From Streptomyces hygroscopicus (GTDB lineage: Bacteria > Actinomycetota > Actinomycetes > Streptomycetales > Streptomycetaceae), in contig NZ_LBMW01000001.1 in NCBI RefSeq assembly GCF_026168105.1, forward strand, positions 310,001 to 374,000: 64,000 nt of DNA. The letters are read 5' to 3'. A program made the position numbers and the translations under genes. Under the pieces are notes generated by a model. It made no database searches and was not told where the DNA came from. It saw only the letters and a program-made list of their open reading frames with translations. How positions within the stretch are numbered: position 1 is the first letter of the stretch; every line of letters starts with the position of its first letter. Positions 36,847 to 45,997 of this stretch are shown here, in pieces.

Positions 36847-37614
36847 TCACCCTTCGAGCGTCACATACAGACGGGTCCCTTCGGGCCGGTAGCCGACGCG
36901 CTCGTACACCCGGCGGGACCCCTCACCCGAGTACTCCAGCCAGACCGATCGTGCTCCACGGGCGAGCAAGGTCTCGGTCAGCGCCGCCGTGACCGAGGCG
37001 GCGATGCCGTGACCGCGGAACGCGGGCCGTGTGCCCACCCCCGCCAGCTCCGAAGTGCCCACGGCCGGTGCCGAGCAGGTGGCGGCACCGGCGCAGGAGC
37101 CATCGGGAGCTCGCACGAACCGGACGGCCCCGCCGTTCTCCTGGGTACGCCGCAGCCGGGCGGCGCCTTCCGGAGACGAGGCGAACTCACCCACGAACGC
37201 CTCGGACAGAGCAGCGTCGATCGCTGCGTAGTCCTCGTCCGTGCACGGGGTCTCCACACTGAACGCGGCTGCCGACCGGCCGCCGTCCGGCAGCGATGTC
37301 AGTGTGCCGCGGGTGCAGACCAGGTACTCGTGGACTGCCTCCGTGGTGAATCCGGCCTGGCGCAGCGCGGGGTCCACGGCGGGTGCGGCGTCCGGAGCGA
37401 ACTCCAACCGGGGCTTGAGACCTCGATCGCGGAACGCCTCGATCAATGCGGTGACGTCCCGGCCGGTCGGGCGGGCGCCGGGCAGTGGGGTGGCGTAGTT
37501 GATGTACGGGCTGGTCGTCGCGGGATCGAATCCCGCGACGAAGCCGCCGATTTCGACCGCCTCGGGTCGGCGGCGCAGGTTGGCGACTGCAAAGCTCTGG
37601 ACGTCGATGTCCAC
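36847..37614 (-). CDS. GNAT-family N-acetyltransferase
   Basis: GTG 37614 with TGAGG 8 bases upstream; 255 aa. The C-terminal half has the acetyl-CoA-binding motif VGTRPAFRGHGIAASV and the last strand motif VYERVGYRPEGTRLYV. The N-terminal half (about 1-120) resembles a degenerate second GNAT unit. It transfers an acetyl group to an unknown amine. Confidence 0.85.
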   Translation of the reverse strand: MDIDVQSFAVANLRRRPEAVEIGGFVAGFDPATTSPYINYATPLPGARPTGRDVTALIEAFRDRGLKPRLEFAPDAAPAVDPALRQAGFTTEAVHEYLVCTRGTLTSLPDGGRSAAAFSVETPCTDEDYAAIDAALSEAFVGEFASSPEGAARLRRTQENGGAVRFVRAPDGSCAGAATCSAPAVGTSELAGVGTRPAFRGHGIAASVTAALTETLLARGARSVWLEYSGEGSRRVYERVGYRPEGTRLYVTLEG

Positions 37615-37709
37615 GATGTTGACCTCACGTAGTTGGCAGGCGAAGCGCGCTCCGTCCGGATGAGCGGACCGAAGAACCGCGCAGGCTGTCGTACCGGCCG
37701 CGGCCGGGG

Positions 37710-37733
37710 ATCACCTCCCCGAAGGGAGGTGAT
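37710..37733 (+). promoter_or_regulatory. Stem-loop enclosing a Shine-Dalgarno sequence
   Basis: ATCACCTCCC, loop CGAA, GGGAGGTGAT: a perfect 10-bp stem whose 3' arm is a consensus ribosome binding site. It is followed by ATG 37732 and a 12-codon frame. The arrangement would hide the site in RNA. Confidence 0.45.
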
Positions 37734-38009
37734 GGCGGTGCCGGGACACCGCATCGTTGGGCCGCCGTGAGGAGACGGTGGTGGCACCGGAGGCCGCGCT
37801 GCCCCGAGGCAGACGGTTCAGTGCCGACGGCGGCCGCTGAGGGGCGCCGAGGTCAATGGCTTCAGTCCTTCGCCGAGAGTGTGGTCCTGCCCGAAAGTTC
37901 GCTGAACCCTCCCACAGCGCCGAGGAGGAGATCAAGCCGATAAACCCACCATCAGCAGACGGTTCCCGGACGGCGAGTCGCGCAGAGGACGGGGCGCATG
38001 ATCGCTGAA

Positions 38010-38021
38010 TGAAACGTTTCA
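38010..38021. promoter_or_regulatory. Palindrome TGAAACGTTTCA
   Basis: A perfect 12-bp palindrome in an A/T-richer stretch 130 bases before the zinc-ribbon gene; the sequence type resembles operators of LacI/GntR-like regulators. The bound factor is unknown. Confidence 0.45.
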
Positions 38022-38151
38022 ACCCAGGAGCGAAAGAAAACGGTCATAAAATCACTATGAATGGGCGCAAACAGACATGAAACGGTATATGGTGGACATC
38101 ACGCAGCGAAGGTGCGCAGCACCGGGACCGTTTCGAGGCCAGGAGACTCAC

Positions 38152-38343
38152 ATGACCCACGGAGCGACCACCGCTCCCCACCCGATCCCCCGCGCCAACG
38201 CCGCACTGGCCGTCGGCTGCGAGGTGTGCAACGGCTGGGGAAGCGTGATCACAGCCCAAGGGCGTCACAAGCTGTGCCTCGGCTGCCAGCCCGATGCCGA
38301 TCGAGAGGTCGGCGAAAGCAGCGGGACGCCTCGGGCGGAATAA
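38152..38343 (+). CDS. Small zinc-ribbon protein
   Basis: ATG 38152 with AGGAG 6 bases upstream; 63 aa. Two CxxC pairs, CEVCNG and CLGCQ, about 22 residues apart, preceded by PRANAALAVG. This is a common short Streptomyces protein, probably zinc binding and possibly acting on nucleic acid; function unknown. Confidence 0.78.
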   Translation: MTHGATTAPHPIPRANAALAVGCEVCNGWGSVITAQGRHKLCLGCQPDADREVGESSGTPRAE

Positions 38344-39031
38344 GCACAACCAAGGGTTGTCGCTGACGACCGTGTTCACCACCTGTCCGGACGTTCGGCA
38401 TCCCATCGCGTCGGCGCCCATGGGCGGTTCAGCCGGCAGCGCTCTGGCGGCTCCGGTGTCCAACGGCGGCGGGCCGGGCATCGCTGGCGGTGGCCTAGGC
38501 GAGCGCCGGTGGCTCGAACGCGAGTTGGCGGTGGCGGCCCGGCGAAGCCCTTCGTCTCATCGCCGAAACCGCATAGGCGGCCGATCTCGTCGCCGACACC
38601 GCCGCGGGTGCCCAACGTGCCCTCGCCTCGGTGGGCATGACCGACTGAGGCCCGACCGAGGGGTCTGCAACAGGAGCCTGGTCCGCTATGTTGTTACCGC
38701 GCCGTAGCTCACACCTGAAAAAGGTGTGCGGGCGCACTTGCCGTTCGTCCTCGACTCCCCGTTCCAAGCGGAGTTCTCATGGCCGCCACCCATGTCATGC
38801 CCATGCCTTGCCGCCCCTTATTCGCGTGGCCGCAGTGCCAGAAGGCCGCCCGTCGCTGACGCGACTCGTGGAACCGCACCGACAGCGGAACACGCATCGG
38901 CCGGTCCGCGCCACGCCTCTCCGCACTCCCTCCAGTCGCCACTTCCTCCCGTCGGCGCTTCGGCGTGCGGGCGAGGAGCCGCCGCCCTTTTCGCCCGCCA
39001 GCGCCACCGCTCACCGAAAGCCCCGCACTCC
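38344..39031. other. Nearly 700 bases with only gene debris
   Basis: Plus-strand codons around 38541-38645 read GEALRLIAETA, an in-frame stop, then AADLVADTAAGAQRALASVG, suggesting a decayed gene. A stem-loop with CACACCT/AGGTGTG arms lies at 38710-38728. No intact gene. Confidence 0.35.
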
Positions 39032-40312
39032 GTGACCATCTCCCTGTACGAGGGCCAACCCGCCGGCCGACACGCAGCCATACCCCCCGGCAGCCTCTTC
39101 CGGCGAATCTACGCCCCCCGGGCCTGCGACGCACTCGCCTTCTCCATGTCGACGTACGCCATGCCGCTCCTCGTACTGGCGACGACGGGCTCCGCGTCCC
39201 TGACGGGCCTGGCCTTCGCGCTGGAGTGGATACCCCGCGTGGCCGCCTTCGGCCTGGCCGGTGCCCTGGTGGACCGCTGCGGCGCGGCCATCGTGTGCTT
39301 CCTCGCGTCCCTTGCGCGGGCCGTCCTGGTGGCGGCAGCGGCTGTCCTACTGGTCATGCTGCCAAGGGGAACGACCGAGACCGTCACCGTCATGACGCTG
39401 GCAGCGGTGACCGGAACTCTCACGCAATTCGGCTTCGTTGCCAACGAAGCCGTCGGCGCCATCGTCAGCCGTCGGGCGGAAGGACAGTCCCACAGGGTGC
39501 AGTCGGTGCTCATCGGCATCGACCAGACGGCCACCCTCGTCGGCCCCGCACTCGGCGGTGTCCTCCTCCTGACCGGGCCGACTCGCATGCTGGTGTGCCT
39601 GAGCGTGCTGTCCTTCCTGTCGGCCGGACTCGCCCTGCAGACTCCGCCCACACCACTGCGCGCCGCGCGACAGATCGGGCAGCGGGCGGGCGCCGGCGTG
39701 CGGGAAGGGTGGCGGACGTTGCGTTCGCTTCCTGTCCTCGGCTGGCTCGTGGCCGGTCTGGCCTGCTCCAATCTCGCTCTCGGAGTGCTCCAATCGGCCA
39801 GCCCCATCGTGGTGGTTGACGGTTTCGGCCGCTCACCGGCCGCCGTGGGCACCCTCTGGTCGGCCGCCGCCGCATCCACACTCCTCGCGGTCGCCGGCTG
39901 CCGATTCGCCCTCAACCGGCTGGGGCTGTGGGGAGTTGGCGTGATCAGCTCGGCCGTCGCCGCCGCAGCCTGCCTGGCCCTCCCGCAGGCTACGTCCTAC
40001 CTCGGCTACACGGCCCTCGTGGCCCTCTTCATGGCGGGTGACGGAGGACTCACTGTCGTCCTGCGCACCCTGCGTTCCCTGGTCATTCCGCCCACGGCCT
40101 TCGGCACAACCCTCTCCCTGACCATCCTGCTACTGCTTCTGCCCTTCCCCGTGGCAGGGATCGTGATCGCCCTCACCCCGCCGCCGTATCTGACCGACGT
40201 CATCGGCGGCTGCGCCGTACTCCAGGCACTCGCACTGGTCGTGACCTTCACGCGGCTGCGCAACTCCCCCGCGCTGCGTGCCGGTCGCGAACCGGCTCCG
40301 GCCGCCGGCTGA
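39032..40312 (+). CDS. MFS transporter (MdtG/TetV-like)
   Basis: GTG 39032; 426 aa with about 12 hydrophobic segments. No strong binding site (GAAAG about 13 bases upstream), so the start is tentative. The N-terminus FRRIYAPRACDALAFSMSTY and internal GPALGGVLLLTGP are typical of MFS exporters; motif A is weak (GALVDRCGAAIV). Probably a proton-coupled efflux pump; substrate unknown. Confidence 0.82.
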   Translation: MTISLYEGQPAGRHAAIPPGSLFRRIYAPRACDALAFSMSTYAMPLLVLATTGSASLTGLAFALEWIPRVAAFGLAGALVDRCGAAIVCFLASLARAVLVAAAAVLLVMLPRGTTETVTVMTLAAVTGTLTQFGFVANEAVGAIVSRRAEGQSHRVQSVLIGIDQTATLVGPALGGVLLLTGPTRMLVCLSVLSFLSAGLALQTPPTPLRAARQIGQRAGAGVREGWRTLRSLPVLGWLVAGLACSNLALGVLQSASPIVVVDGFGRSPAAVGTLWSAAAASTLLAVAGCRFALNRLGLWGVGVISSAVAAAACLALPQATSYLGYTALVALFMAGDGGLTVVLRTLRSLVIPPTAFGTTLSLTILLLLLPFPVAGIVIALTPPPYLTDVIGGCAVLQALALVVTFTRLRNSPALRAGREPAPAAG

Positions 40313-40679
40313 CGAGCCCGGCGGGGCGGGGACCTCCACGCACGACGGGACCAACCGTGTGCGCCTACGTCCTCCCGCACCATGCCGATCGCTCTCGCCT
40401 CACCGCCGTCACCGCGACCGGACTCCCGGCCCTGGCGTTGGATCCGGTATCCCAGCGCACGTTGGCGCCTGTCATCGCCCTCCAAAATGATCTTTACGCG
40501 CGATTGAGCCGTTAGGGCTGCCGCTCTTCAGCAGAACGCACCTGGCAGACCCTGGAGTTGAGGGTGAGGCAGGACGCTGCCGCACTGGCTCAATGCATGA
40601 ATGATCTGCCCGCTGAGGTCGCATCGAGCCCTTCGACGAGTATGTCGCCGGGTTCGCGATTGTCCGATGCACGGCGGTC
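40313..40679. other. Intergenic with a short coding-like remnant
   Basis: Plus-strand frame 40360-40515 reads CAYVLPHHADRSRLTAVTAT, then LPALALDP and VIALQNDLYARLSR and stop. It has no start and no clear family. The rest shows no gene. Confidence 0.35.
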
Positions 40680-41879
40680 CTACACCGCTATGGGGAGCTT
40701 GGCGGGGCCGCGCAGGTTGATGTGGCCGTTCCAGGTGACTTCGCCTGCTTGAGTGAGGTCGGGAAAGCGGTGCACCAGGCGTTGGATGGCCACTCGGCCC
40801 TCAAGGCGGGCCAGGGCGGCGCCCAGGCAGTGGTGGGGGCCGGCGCCGAAGGAGACGTGGTTGCGGGCGTTGGGGCGGGCGATGCGGAGGCGGTCGGCGT
40901 CTGGGCCCCAGAAGTGGGTGTCGCGGTTGGCGGAGGCCAGACAGGCGAAGACGAAGGTGCCGGCCGGGATCGTGCGGCCGCGGATGGTGTGCGGAGCCAG
41001 GGTGATGCGCTTGGACTGCTGGACGGGGCTGTCGTAGCGGAGGAACTCCTCGATGGCGTTGCCGGACAGGTCGGGGCGGGCACGGAGCAGCGCGAGCTGG
41101 TCGGGATTGCGCAGCAGGGCGACGGTGCTGTTGGAGATGAGGTTCACGGTCGTCTCGTGGCCTGCGATGTAGAGCATGGCAATCTGCGCGATCAGCTCGT
41201 CGTCGCTGAGTTTGTCGCCGTCGTGCTCGGCAGCGATGAGCGCGGTGAACAGGTCGTCGGCCGGGTTGGCGCGCTTCCAGGCGATCAGCTCGCGGGTGAG
41301 CTCGGTCATCTCGCGGCCCGCGTCGGCGACCTTCCGAAGGACGACCGGGTCCGTGACGACTTGAAGGGAGAGCGTCAGGACGCCGGTCAGCTCGCGGACC
41401 CGGGCGTGGTCGGTGGGCGGCATGCCGAGCATCTTGGAGATCACCGCGAACGGCAGCGGGAAGGCCAGCGTGTCGACGAGGTCGGCCTGCCCCGCCTCGG
41501 CGATCCGGTCGAGCGCGGCGTCGACAAGTCGGGTGATCTCGCCTTCCAGCGCGGCGACCGAACGCGATGTGAACACCTTGCTGACCAGGGAGCGCAGCCG
41601 GGTGTGGTCGGGCGGATCACGGTGGATCATGGACTGGTTGAGCACGTCAAGATCCACCTGGTCCATCTGCTCGCGGATGTGGCCACGGGTGACCATCCGG
41701 TCGTCGACCGAGAGCCTGGCCCGCAGCAGCGCCGCGATGTCGTCGTAGGCGCTCAGCACCCAGAATCCGAGCGGGTGTTCGTGCACCGGATCCACTTCGC
41801 GCATGCGGCGGTAGGTGGGATACGGGTCGTCGGTGAATCCTGGGGCGAACGGATTGAACAGCATGTCCGTGGCGGTCAA
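40680..41879 (-). CDS. Cytochrome P450
   Basis: TTG 41879 with GGAGG 7 bases upstream; 399 aa. All class markers are present: I-helix AGHETT (about 237-242), ExxR in EEFLRYDSPVQ (about 276-279), and the heme Cys in FGAGPHHCLGAALAR (about 340-354). The length and PPDHTRLR motif fit soluble bacterial P450s acting on secondary metabolites or xenobiotics. It follows the methyltransferase by 54 bases, so the two are probably co-transcribed. No ferredoxin is adjacent. Confidence 0.93.
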   Translation of the reverse strand: MTATDMLFNPFAPGFTDDPYPTYRRMREVDPVHEHPLGFWVLSAYDDIAALLRARLSVDDRMVTRGHIREQMDQVDLDVLNQSMIHRDPPDHTRLRSLVSKVFTSRSVAALEGEITRLVDAALDRIAEAGQADLVDTLAFPLPFAVISKMLGMPPTDHARVRELTGVLTLSLQVVTDPVVLRKVADAGREMTELTRELIAWKRANPADDLFTALIAAEHDGDKLSDDELIAQIAMLYIAGHETTVNLISNSTVALLRNPDQLALLRARPDLSGNAIEEFLRYDSPVQQSKRITLAPHTIRGRTIPAGTFVFACLASANRDTHFWGPDADRLRIARPNARNHVSFGAGPHHCLGAALARLEGRVAIQRLVHRFPDLTQAGEVTWNGHINLRGPAKLPIAV

Positions 41880-41933
41880 CGGAAGCCTCCGGTGGGCGTG
41901 GCGATCAGGTCCTTCGGTGCGGAGGGGAGCCGC

Positions 41934-42704
41934 TCAGGCGCGGCGTCCCCACATGGTGACCATTCCGATTCCGAGGTCGTGGGTGGCCGGATCGGCGAGA
42001 TAGGCCAGGGCCTCGTCGACCGTCCGGGATCCGAGCTCGTTCACCAGCGCGGGACGGGCGGCGTTCGCAGTGCTCATCCAGAACCGGGCCAGCGTTCCGC
42101 CTCCCTCGAGCACCGGGACATCGACCGCGAAACCGACCTGCGAGAACCCCAGGTCGACCATCGGCCGCGGATATCTCCGGCCCGCATTGAAATCGCTGCC
42201 GATCGTCCGCGCCCCAAGTTCGCTCGCCACTGCGGCGGTCTCCCGGTACGCCGCGCACGACGAGGTCGCCGGGCCCAGGTCCCAGGCGTCCGAGACGACC
42301 AGCCATCCCCCGGGTCGCACCCACTGCGCCATGCGCCTCAGCACCGCCTCCCGCTCGCGCAGGTGCATCAGGACGAACCGCGCGTGCACCAGGTCGTACT
42401 GGCCGGGTGCGAAGGCGGGATCGGTGATGTCGGCCTGGAACTCACGGAAACCGCGGCCGCCGAGGTTGCGGAGATCGATGTCCACCACGGCCGTTTCCGC
42501 ACCGGAGGTGCTCATCAGCCACTGGGCGACCGTGCCCAGACCGGCTCCCACGTCGCAGCTTCGGAACCCTGGCCGGACGATGGGCCGCAGCCGTTCGAAC
42601 GAATACGGGTCGAAGACCCCCGCCAGGGCCCCGAGACGATCCGCCTCGCCGGGGTCCTGATGCGAGTAGAGCCGGTCCCCGTACCGCTCCTCTCCTTGTG
42701 TCAT
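41934..42704 (-). CDS. SAM-dependent methyltransferase (class I)
   Basis: ATG 42704; 256 aa. Motif I is CDVGAGLGTVAQWL (about 50-63), motif II VVDIDLRN, then QYDLVHARFVLMHL and VRPGGWLVVSDAW. There is no clear binding site, so a leaderless start is possible. As the first gene before the P450 it suggests a small tailoring pair, methylation plus hydroxylation, for an unknown substrate. Confidence 0.87.
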   Translation of the reverse strand: MTQGEERYGDRLYSHQDPGEADRLGALAGVFDPYSFERLRPIVRPGFRSCDVGAGLGTVAQWLMSTSGAETAVVDIDLRNLGGRGFREFQADITDPAFAPGQYDLVHARFVLMHLREREAVLRRMAQWVRPGGWLVVSDAWDLGPATSSCAAYRETAAVASELGARTIGSDFNAGRRYPRPMVDLGFSQVGFAVDVPVLEGGGTLARFWMSTANAARPALVNELGSRTVDEALAYLADPATHDLGIGMVTMWGRRA

Positions 42705-42958
42705 GACGGGAATTGTTCGGCGCTGCCCAGGAGTCGCCGTCGACTATGACTGGACACCGCTCGACGACGGCTGGACACCGCGTCCACCTGGGTGCCTCGT
42801 CCTTGTACTGACCGGTCGGGCGCCGTCCCAGGAGGGGGCGGCTTCCGGGGTGACCAGGCGCCGGTGGGCACTGCCGGGAGCGGGCGTGTCCTGCGCCGCC
42901 CGAAGTGCGTTGCAGCAGGTCGCTGCCCGCGAAAGGCCGACGGGCGTATTGTCCGTAT

Positions 42959-43294
42959 ATGACTTTCGGGCGGTGCGGCTGGTGCGGTGCTGAGCTGCGG
43001 GAGCCGGTGCACTCGGGTTGCCGGTATTGCGGACCTGCTCATCTGCAAGAGGTCCGGCGGACGCGGCAGCGGCGGCGGCAGACAGCCCCTGGCCGGACCC
43101 CGTGGGGTCGACACGGCGCCGCGGCGACGGCGCCCGATCCGGCCGGGAAGCGGGTGCACTGCGCGGTACCTGCCGACCGACGCGCCAGGGCCGGTGCGGC
43201 GCGGATCGGAGCTGGTTTCGGTATCGGCACGGAGGCGACCCGTGGCCGCTTGGGGCACACGCGAGGCTCCGCCTCGGCTGCCGGGAGAGGCTGA
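42959..43294 (+). CDS. Small zinc-ribbon protein upstream of phosphatase
   Basis: ATG 42959; 111 aa. The N-terminus CGWCGAELREPVHSGCRYCG is a two-knuckle zinc ribbon; the remainder is Arg/Ala-rich and low in structure. No binding site, but TATTGT ends 6 bases before the ATG, consistent with a leaderless mRNA. It ends 5 bases before the phosphatase gene, so the two form an operon. Function unknown. Confidence 0.6.
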   Translation: MTFGRCGWCGAELREPVHSGCRYCGPAHLQEVRRTRQRRRQTAPGRTPWGRHGAAATAPDPAGKRVHCAVPADRRARAGAARIGAGFGIGTEATRGRLGHTRGSASAAGRG

Positions 43295-43299
43295 GCGTC

Positions 43300-45429
43300 A
43301 TGCCACGGCCCGGCGCAGCTGCCGCTGAAGGGGGACTGCAGCAGCTCGATGGCCTCGTCCACGACGTGATGCGGGACACGGGTGCCTCGATGGGCCTGGT
43401 GTTCCTGCTGCCACCGGGCGAGCGGATGTTGCAGCTCGCAGCGGTGTGCGGGGCTTCTCAGCAGCTCGCTGCCCCCTGGTCCCGGATCACGACCGACACC
43501 CGGGTCCCAGTGGCCGACGCGGTGCGGGAGCGGCGCCTGGTGTGGGTGGACAGCCAGGAGGCGATGGCCCGCTCCTACCCGCGGCTCAGGCTCGTACTGC
43601 CGTACGACTTCATGCTGGCCGCCGCTCCGATGACCGACACCGCCGTCTGGGGCGGGATCGTGCTCCTGTGGCCCGTCTGGCACCCGCCGCAGCTGAGCCC
43701 GCGCGAGCGTGACGCCATCGACGCCTTCTGCCGCCACGCGGCTGCGCTCCTGCAACGGGCCGCCGAACAGGGCCGGCCCCTGCTTCCCGGGCCCGAGCCT
43801 CGGGTGCTGCTTCCGCCCCGCACCCGGGCCCCACGACAGGCCGAGGCCCTGGCGGCGGTCGAGTTCGCCGAACGGCTGCCGATGGGCTGCTGCGCCCTGG
43901 ACCTGGACGGCCGGATCACCTTCATCAACTCTGCCGCAGTCGATCTCGTGGGTGCTGGAGCCGCTGACCTGCTCGGCGCCCGGCCCTGGGAGGTGCTGCT
44001 GTGGATGCGGACCGCCGTCTTCGAAGACCACTACCGCTCTGCCGTGGTCAGCCGTCAGCCCACGTCCTTCACCGCACTGCGCCCACCGGAGCGGTGGCTG
44101 TCCTTCCAGCTCTACCCCGACGCCCGCGGTATCAGCGTGCACATCACTCCCGTCCGCCACGGACAGGAGGCGGAGACCACCCCCCGGAAACAGCCGCCGC
44201 CGACGGAGACGGTCGGGGCCGTCGCCCTCTACCACCTGATGCACCTGGCGGCCGCCCTCACCGAGGCGGTGGGGATGCGGGATGTGGCCGACCTGGCCGC
44301 CGACCAGCTCGTGCCCGCCTTCGGGCCCCAGGGCCTGGCCTTGATGATGACGGAGGACGGCCGACTGCGGATCATCGGCTATCGCGGCTACACCGCCGAG
44401 TTCATGAGCCGCTACGACGGTGCTCCGCTGAGCTCCGACACCCCGCCCGCGCACGCCCTGACCACCGGTGTGCCGAGCTTCTTCCCCTCCTTCGCCGACT
44501 TCCAGGACGCCTACCCCGAAGCCGTCCGCTACGGCGACAGGAACGCCTGGGCGTTCCTGCCGCTGATCACCTCCGGCCGCCCCGTCGGTGCCCTCGTCCT
44601 GTCCTACGACCACCCCCGGCCCTTCCCCCCGGCCGAGCGCACCCTCCTGACCTCACTGGCCGGCCTCATCGCCCAGGCCCTGGACCGCGCCCACCTGTAC
44701 GACACCAAGCACGACCTCGCCCGCAGTCTCCAGGTGGGCCTGCTCCCCCAGGACCTGCCTCGCATCCACGGCCTGGACGTCGCTGCGCGCTACCTCCCCG
44801 CGGGCCACGGCATGGACGTCGGCGGCGACTTCTACGACCTCATCCGCTGCGACGAAACCTCCGCCGCCGCGGCGATCGGCGACGTTCAGGGCCACAACGT
44901 GACCGCCGCCGCCCTCATGGGCCAGGTCCGTACCGCCGTCCACGCCCACGCCGCCATCGGCACACCCCCCAGCGATGTCCTCGCCCGCACCAACCGCCTT
45001 CTGACCGAGCTGGACACGGGGTTGTTCACCAGCTGCCTGCTCGCCCACCTCGACCTCGCCCGTCACCGTGCCTCCCTGGCCAGTGCAGGCCATCCACCAC
45101 CGTTGCTGCGCCACCCCGACGGCCACACCGAGGTCCTGCACCTGCCGCCCGGACTGCTGCTGGGCATCGACCCCGCCGCCGACTACCCGAGCACCGAGAT
45201 CCCCCTGCCTCCGGGCGCCGTGCTCGCCCTGTACACCGACGGCCTCGTCGAATCCCCCGGCATGGACCTCGAGGACACCATCGACGACCTCGCCGACCGG
45301 CTCGCTCGGGCCCAGGACCGGAGCATGGACTCCCTGGCCGGCACCCTCGTCGACCACGCCAGAAAGTCCCCGTCCCGCAGCGACGACATCGCTCTGCTCC
45401 TCATCCACCCGCAGCGCGGTGACGGATGA
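43300..45429 (+). CDS. GAF-PAS-GAF-SpoIIE (PP2C) phosphatase
   Basis: ATG 43300 with GAGAGG upstream; 709 aa. Order: GAF (about 13-160), PAS (about 188-288, CALDLDGRITFINSAA), second GAF (about 310-468), SpoIIE/PP2C catalytic domain (about 475-705) with metal motifs GGDFYD, IGDVQGHN, YTDGLVE and SDDIALLL. Such enzymes dephosphorylate STAS anti-anti-sigma factors and so switch on sigma factors after sensing small ligands or redox state. A STAS protein is encoded 3.7 kb away; pairing is not shown. Confidence 0.9.
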   Translation: MPRPGAAAAEGGLQQLDGLVHDVMRDTGASMGLVFLLPPGERMLQLAAVCGASQQLAAPWSRITTDTRVPVADAVRERRLVWVDSQEAMARSYPRLRLVLPYDFMLAAAPMTDTAVWGGIVLLWPVWHPPQLSPRERDAIDAFCRHAAALLQRAAEQGRPLLPGPEPRVLLPPRTRAPRQAEALAAVEFAERLPMGCCALDLDGRITFINSAAVDLVGAGAADLLGARPWEVLLWMRTAVFEDHYRSAVVSRQPTSFTALRPPERWLSFQLYPDARGISVHITPVRHGQEAETTPRKQPPPTETVGAVALYHLMHLAAALTEAVGMRDVADLAADQLVPAFGPQGLALMMTEDGRLRIIGYRGYTAEFMSRYDGAPLSSDTPPAHALTTGVPSFFPSFADFQDAYPEAVRYGDRNAWAFLPLITSGRPVGALVLSYDHPRPFPPAERTLLTSLAGLIAQALDRAHLYDTKHDLARSLQVGLLPQDLPRIHGLDVAARYLPAGHGMDVGGDFYDLIRCDETSAAAAIGDVQGHNVTAAALMGQVRTAVHAHAAIGTPPSDVLARTNRLLTELDTGLFTSCLLAHLDLARHRASLASAGHPPPLLRHPDGHTEVLHLPPGLLLGIDPAADYPSTEIPLPPGAVLALYTDGLVESPGMDLEDTIDDLADRLARAQDRSMDSLAGTLVDHARKSPSRSDDIALLLIHPQRGDG

Positions 45430-45564
45430 AGTCAGCATCACCCACAGCCACGATTCATTACACATCGTAACGTTTGGCCTCATTTCTATCGGTCTCGCCC
45501 GCTTCGACTCCCAGGAGTGCACGGTGAACGGAATCCAGCCGGGAGCGCTGACGTTTGCACCCAT

Positions 45565-45972
45565 ATGAATGATCCGTCCGTTAATGACGATTTCTCCCCG
45601 ATCGAGCGTGAGTCGGCGCGCGCGCTGCTGGCGGCCGACCGTGCCGGTACGCTCGCGCAGATCGCCGCGCTGAGCCGTGAATTCGACGGGATCGTCGAGG
45701 CGAATGCCCACGTGGCGATCGACGACGAACACGACCCGGAGGGTTCGAGCACCGCGTTCGAGCGAGCCCATGTAGCCGCATTGCTCGCGCAGGCGCGTGC
45801 GCATCTCGCCGATCTGGACGGGGCACTGGAACGTTTGGAACGAGGCGACTACGGACAGTGCCAGGGGTGCGGCGAGCCGATCCCGAGGGAGCGTCTCGAA
45901 GTGCGCCCGGCCGCGATCACCTGTGTGCGCTGCGCCGCGGCCGCCCCTCGTAGGGGTGGTACCACCGGCTAG
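45565..45972 (+). CDS. DksA/TraR-type zinc-finger protein
   Basis: ATG 45565; 135 aa. A coiled helical region with FDGIVEANAHVAIDDEHDPE and LAQARAHLADLDGALERLER is followed by the zinc finger CQGC...CVRC (about 104-126). The family binds RNA polymerase through its secondary channel or acts in stress control. A GTG at 45517 with AGGAG is an alternative start. ACGAT/ATCGT half-sites 10 bases apart (45457-45475) lie upstream. Confidence 0.82.
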   Translation: MNDPSVNDDFSPIERESARALLAADRAGTLAQIAALSREFDGIVEANAHVAIDDEHDPEGSSTAFERAHVAALLAQARAHLADLDGALERLERGDYGQCQGCGEPIPRERLEVRPAAITCVRCAAAAPRRGGTTG

Positions 45973-45997
45973 TCGGCCTCGCCCTGAGTTCAGTTCG

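Larger units (their letters stand above)
37615..38151. other. Intergenic region with stem-loop and palindrome
   Basis: Between the GNAT start and the zinc-ribbon gene. Contains the stem-loop at 37710-37733 and the palindrome at 38010-38021. Reading frames between them show some coding-like codons (for example ETVVAPEAALPRGRRFSADG on the plus strand, 37782-37841) but no intact gene. Confidence 0.4.

Noticed and set aside
38701-38780. Possible tRNA around the GCCGTAGCTC sequence
   Set aside because: The stem with CACACCT arms is there, but no acceptor stem, TTCGA loop or anticodon arm can be arranged.
40722-42749. 675-aa plus-strand frame opposite P450 and methyltransferase
   Set aside because: Shadow of two genes with complete catalytic motifs on the minus strand.
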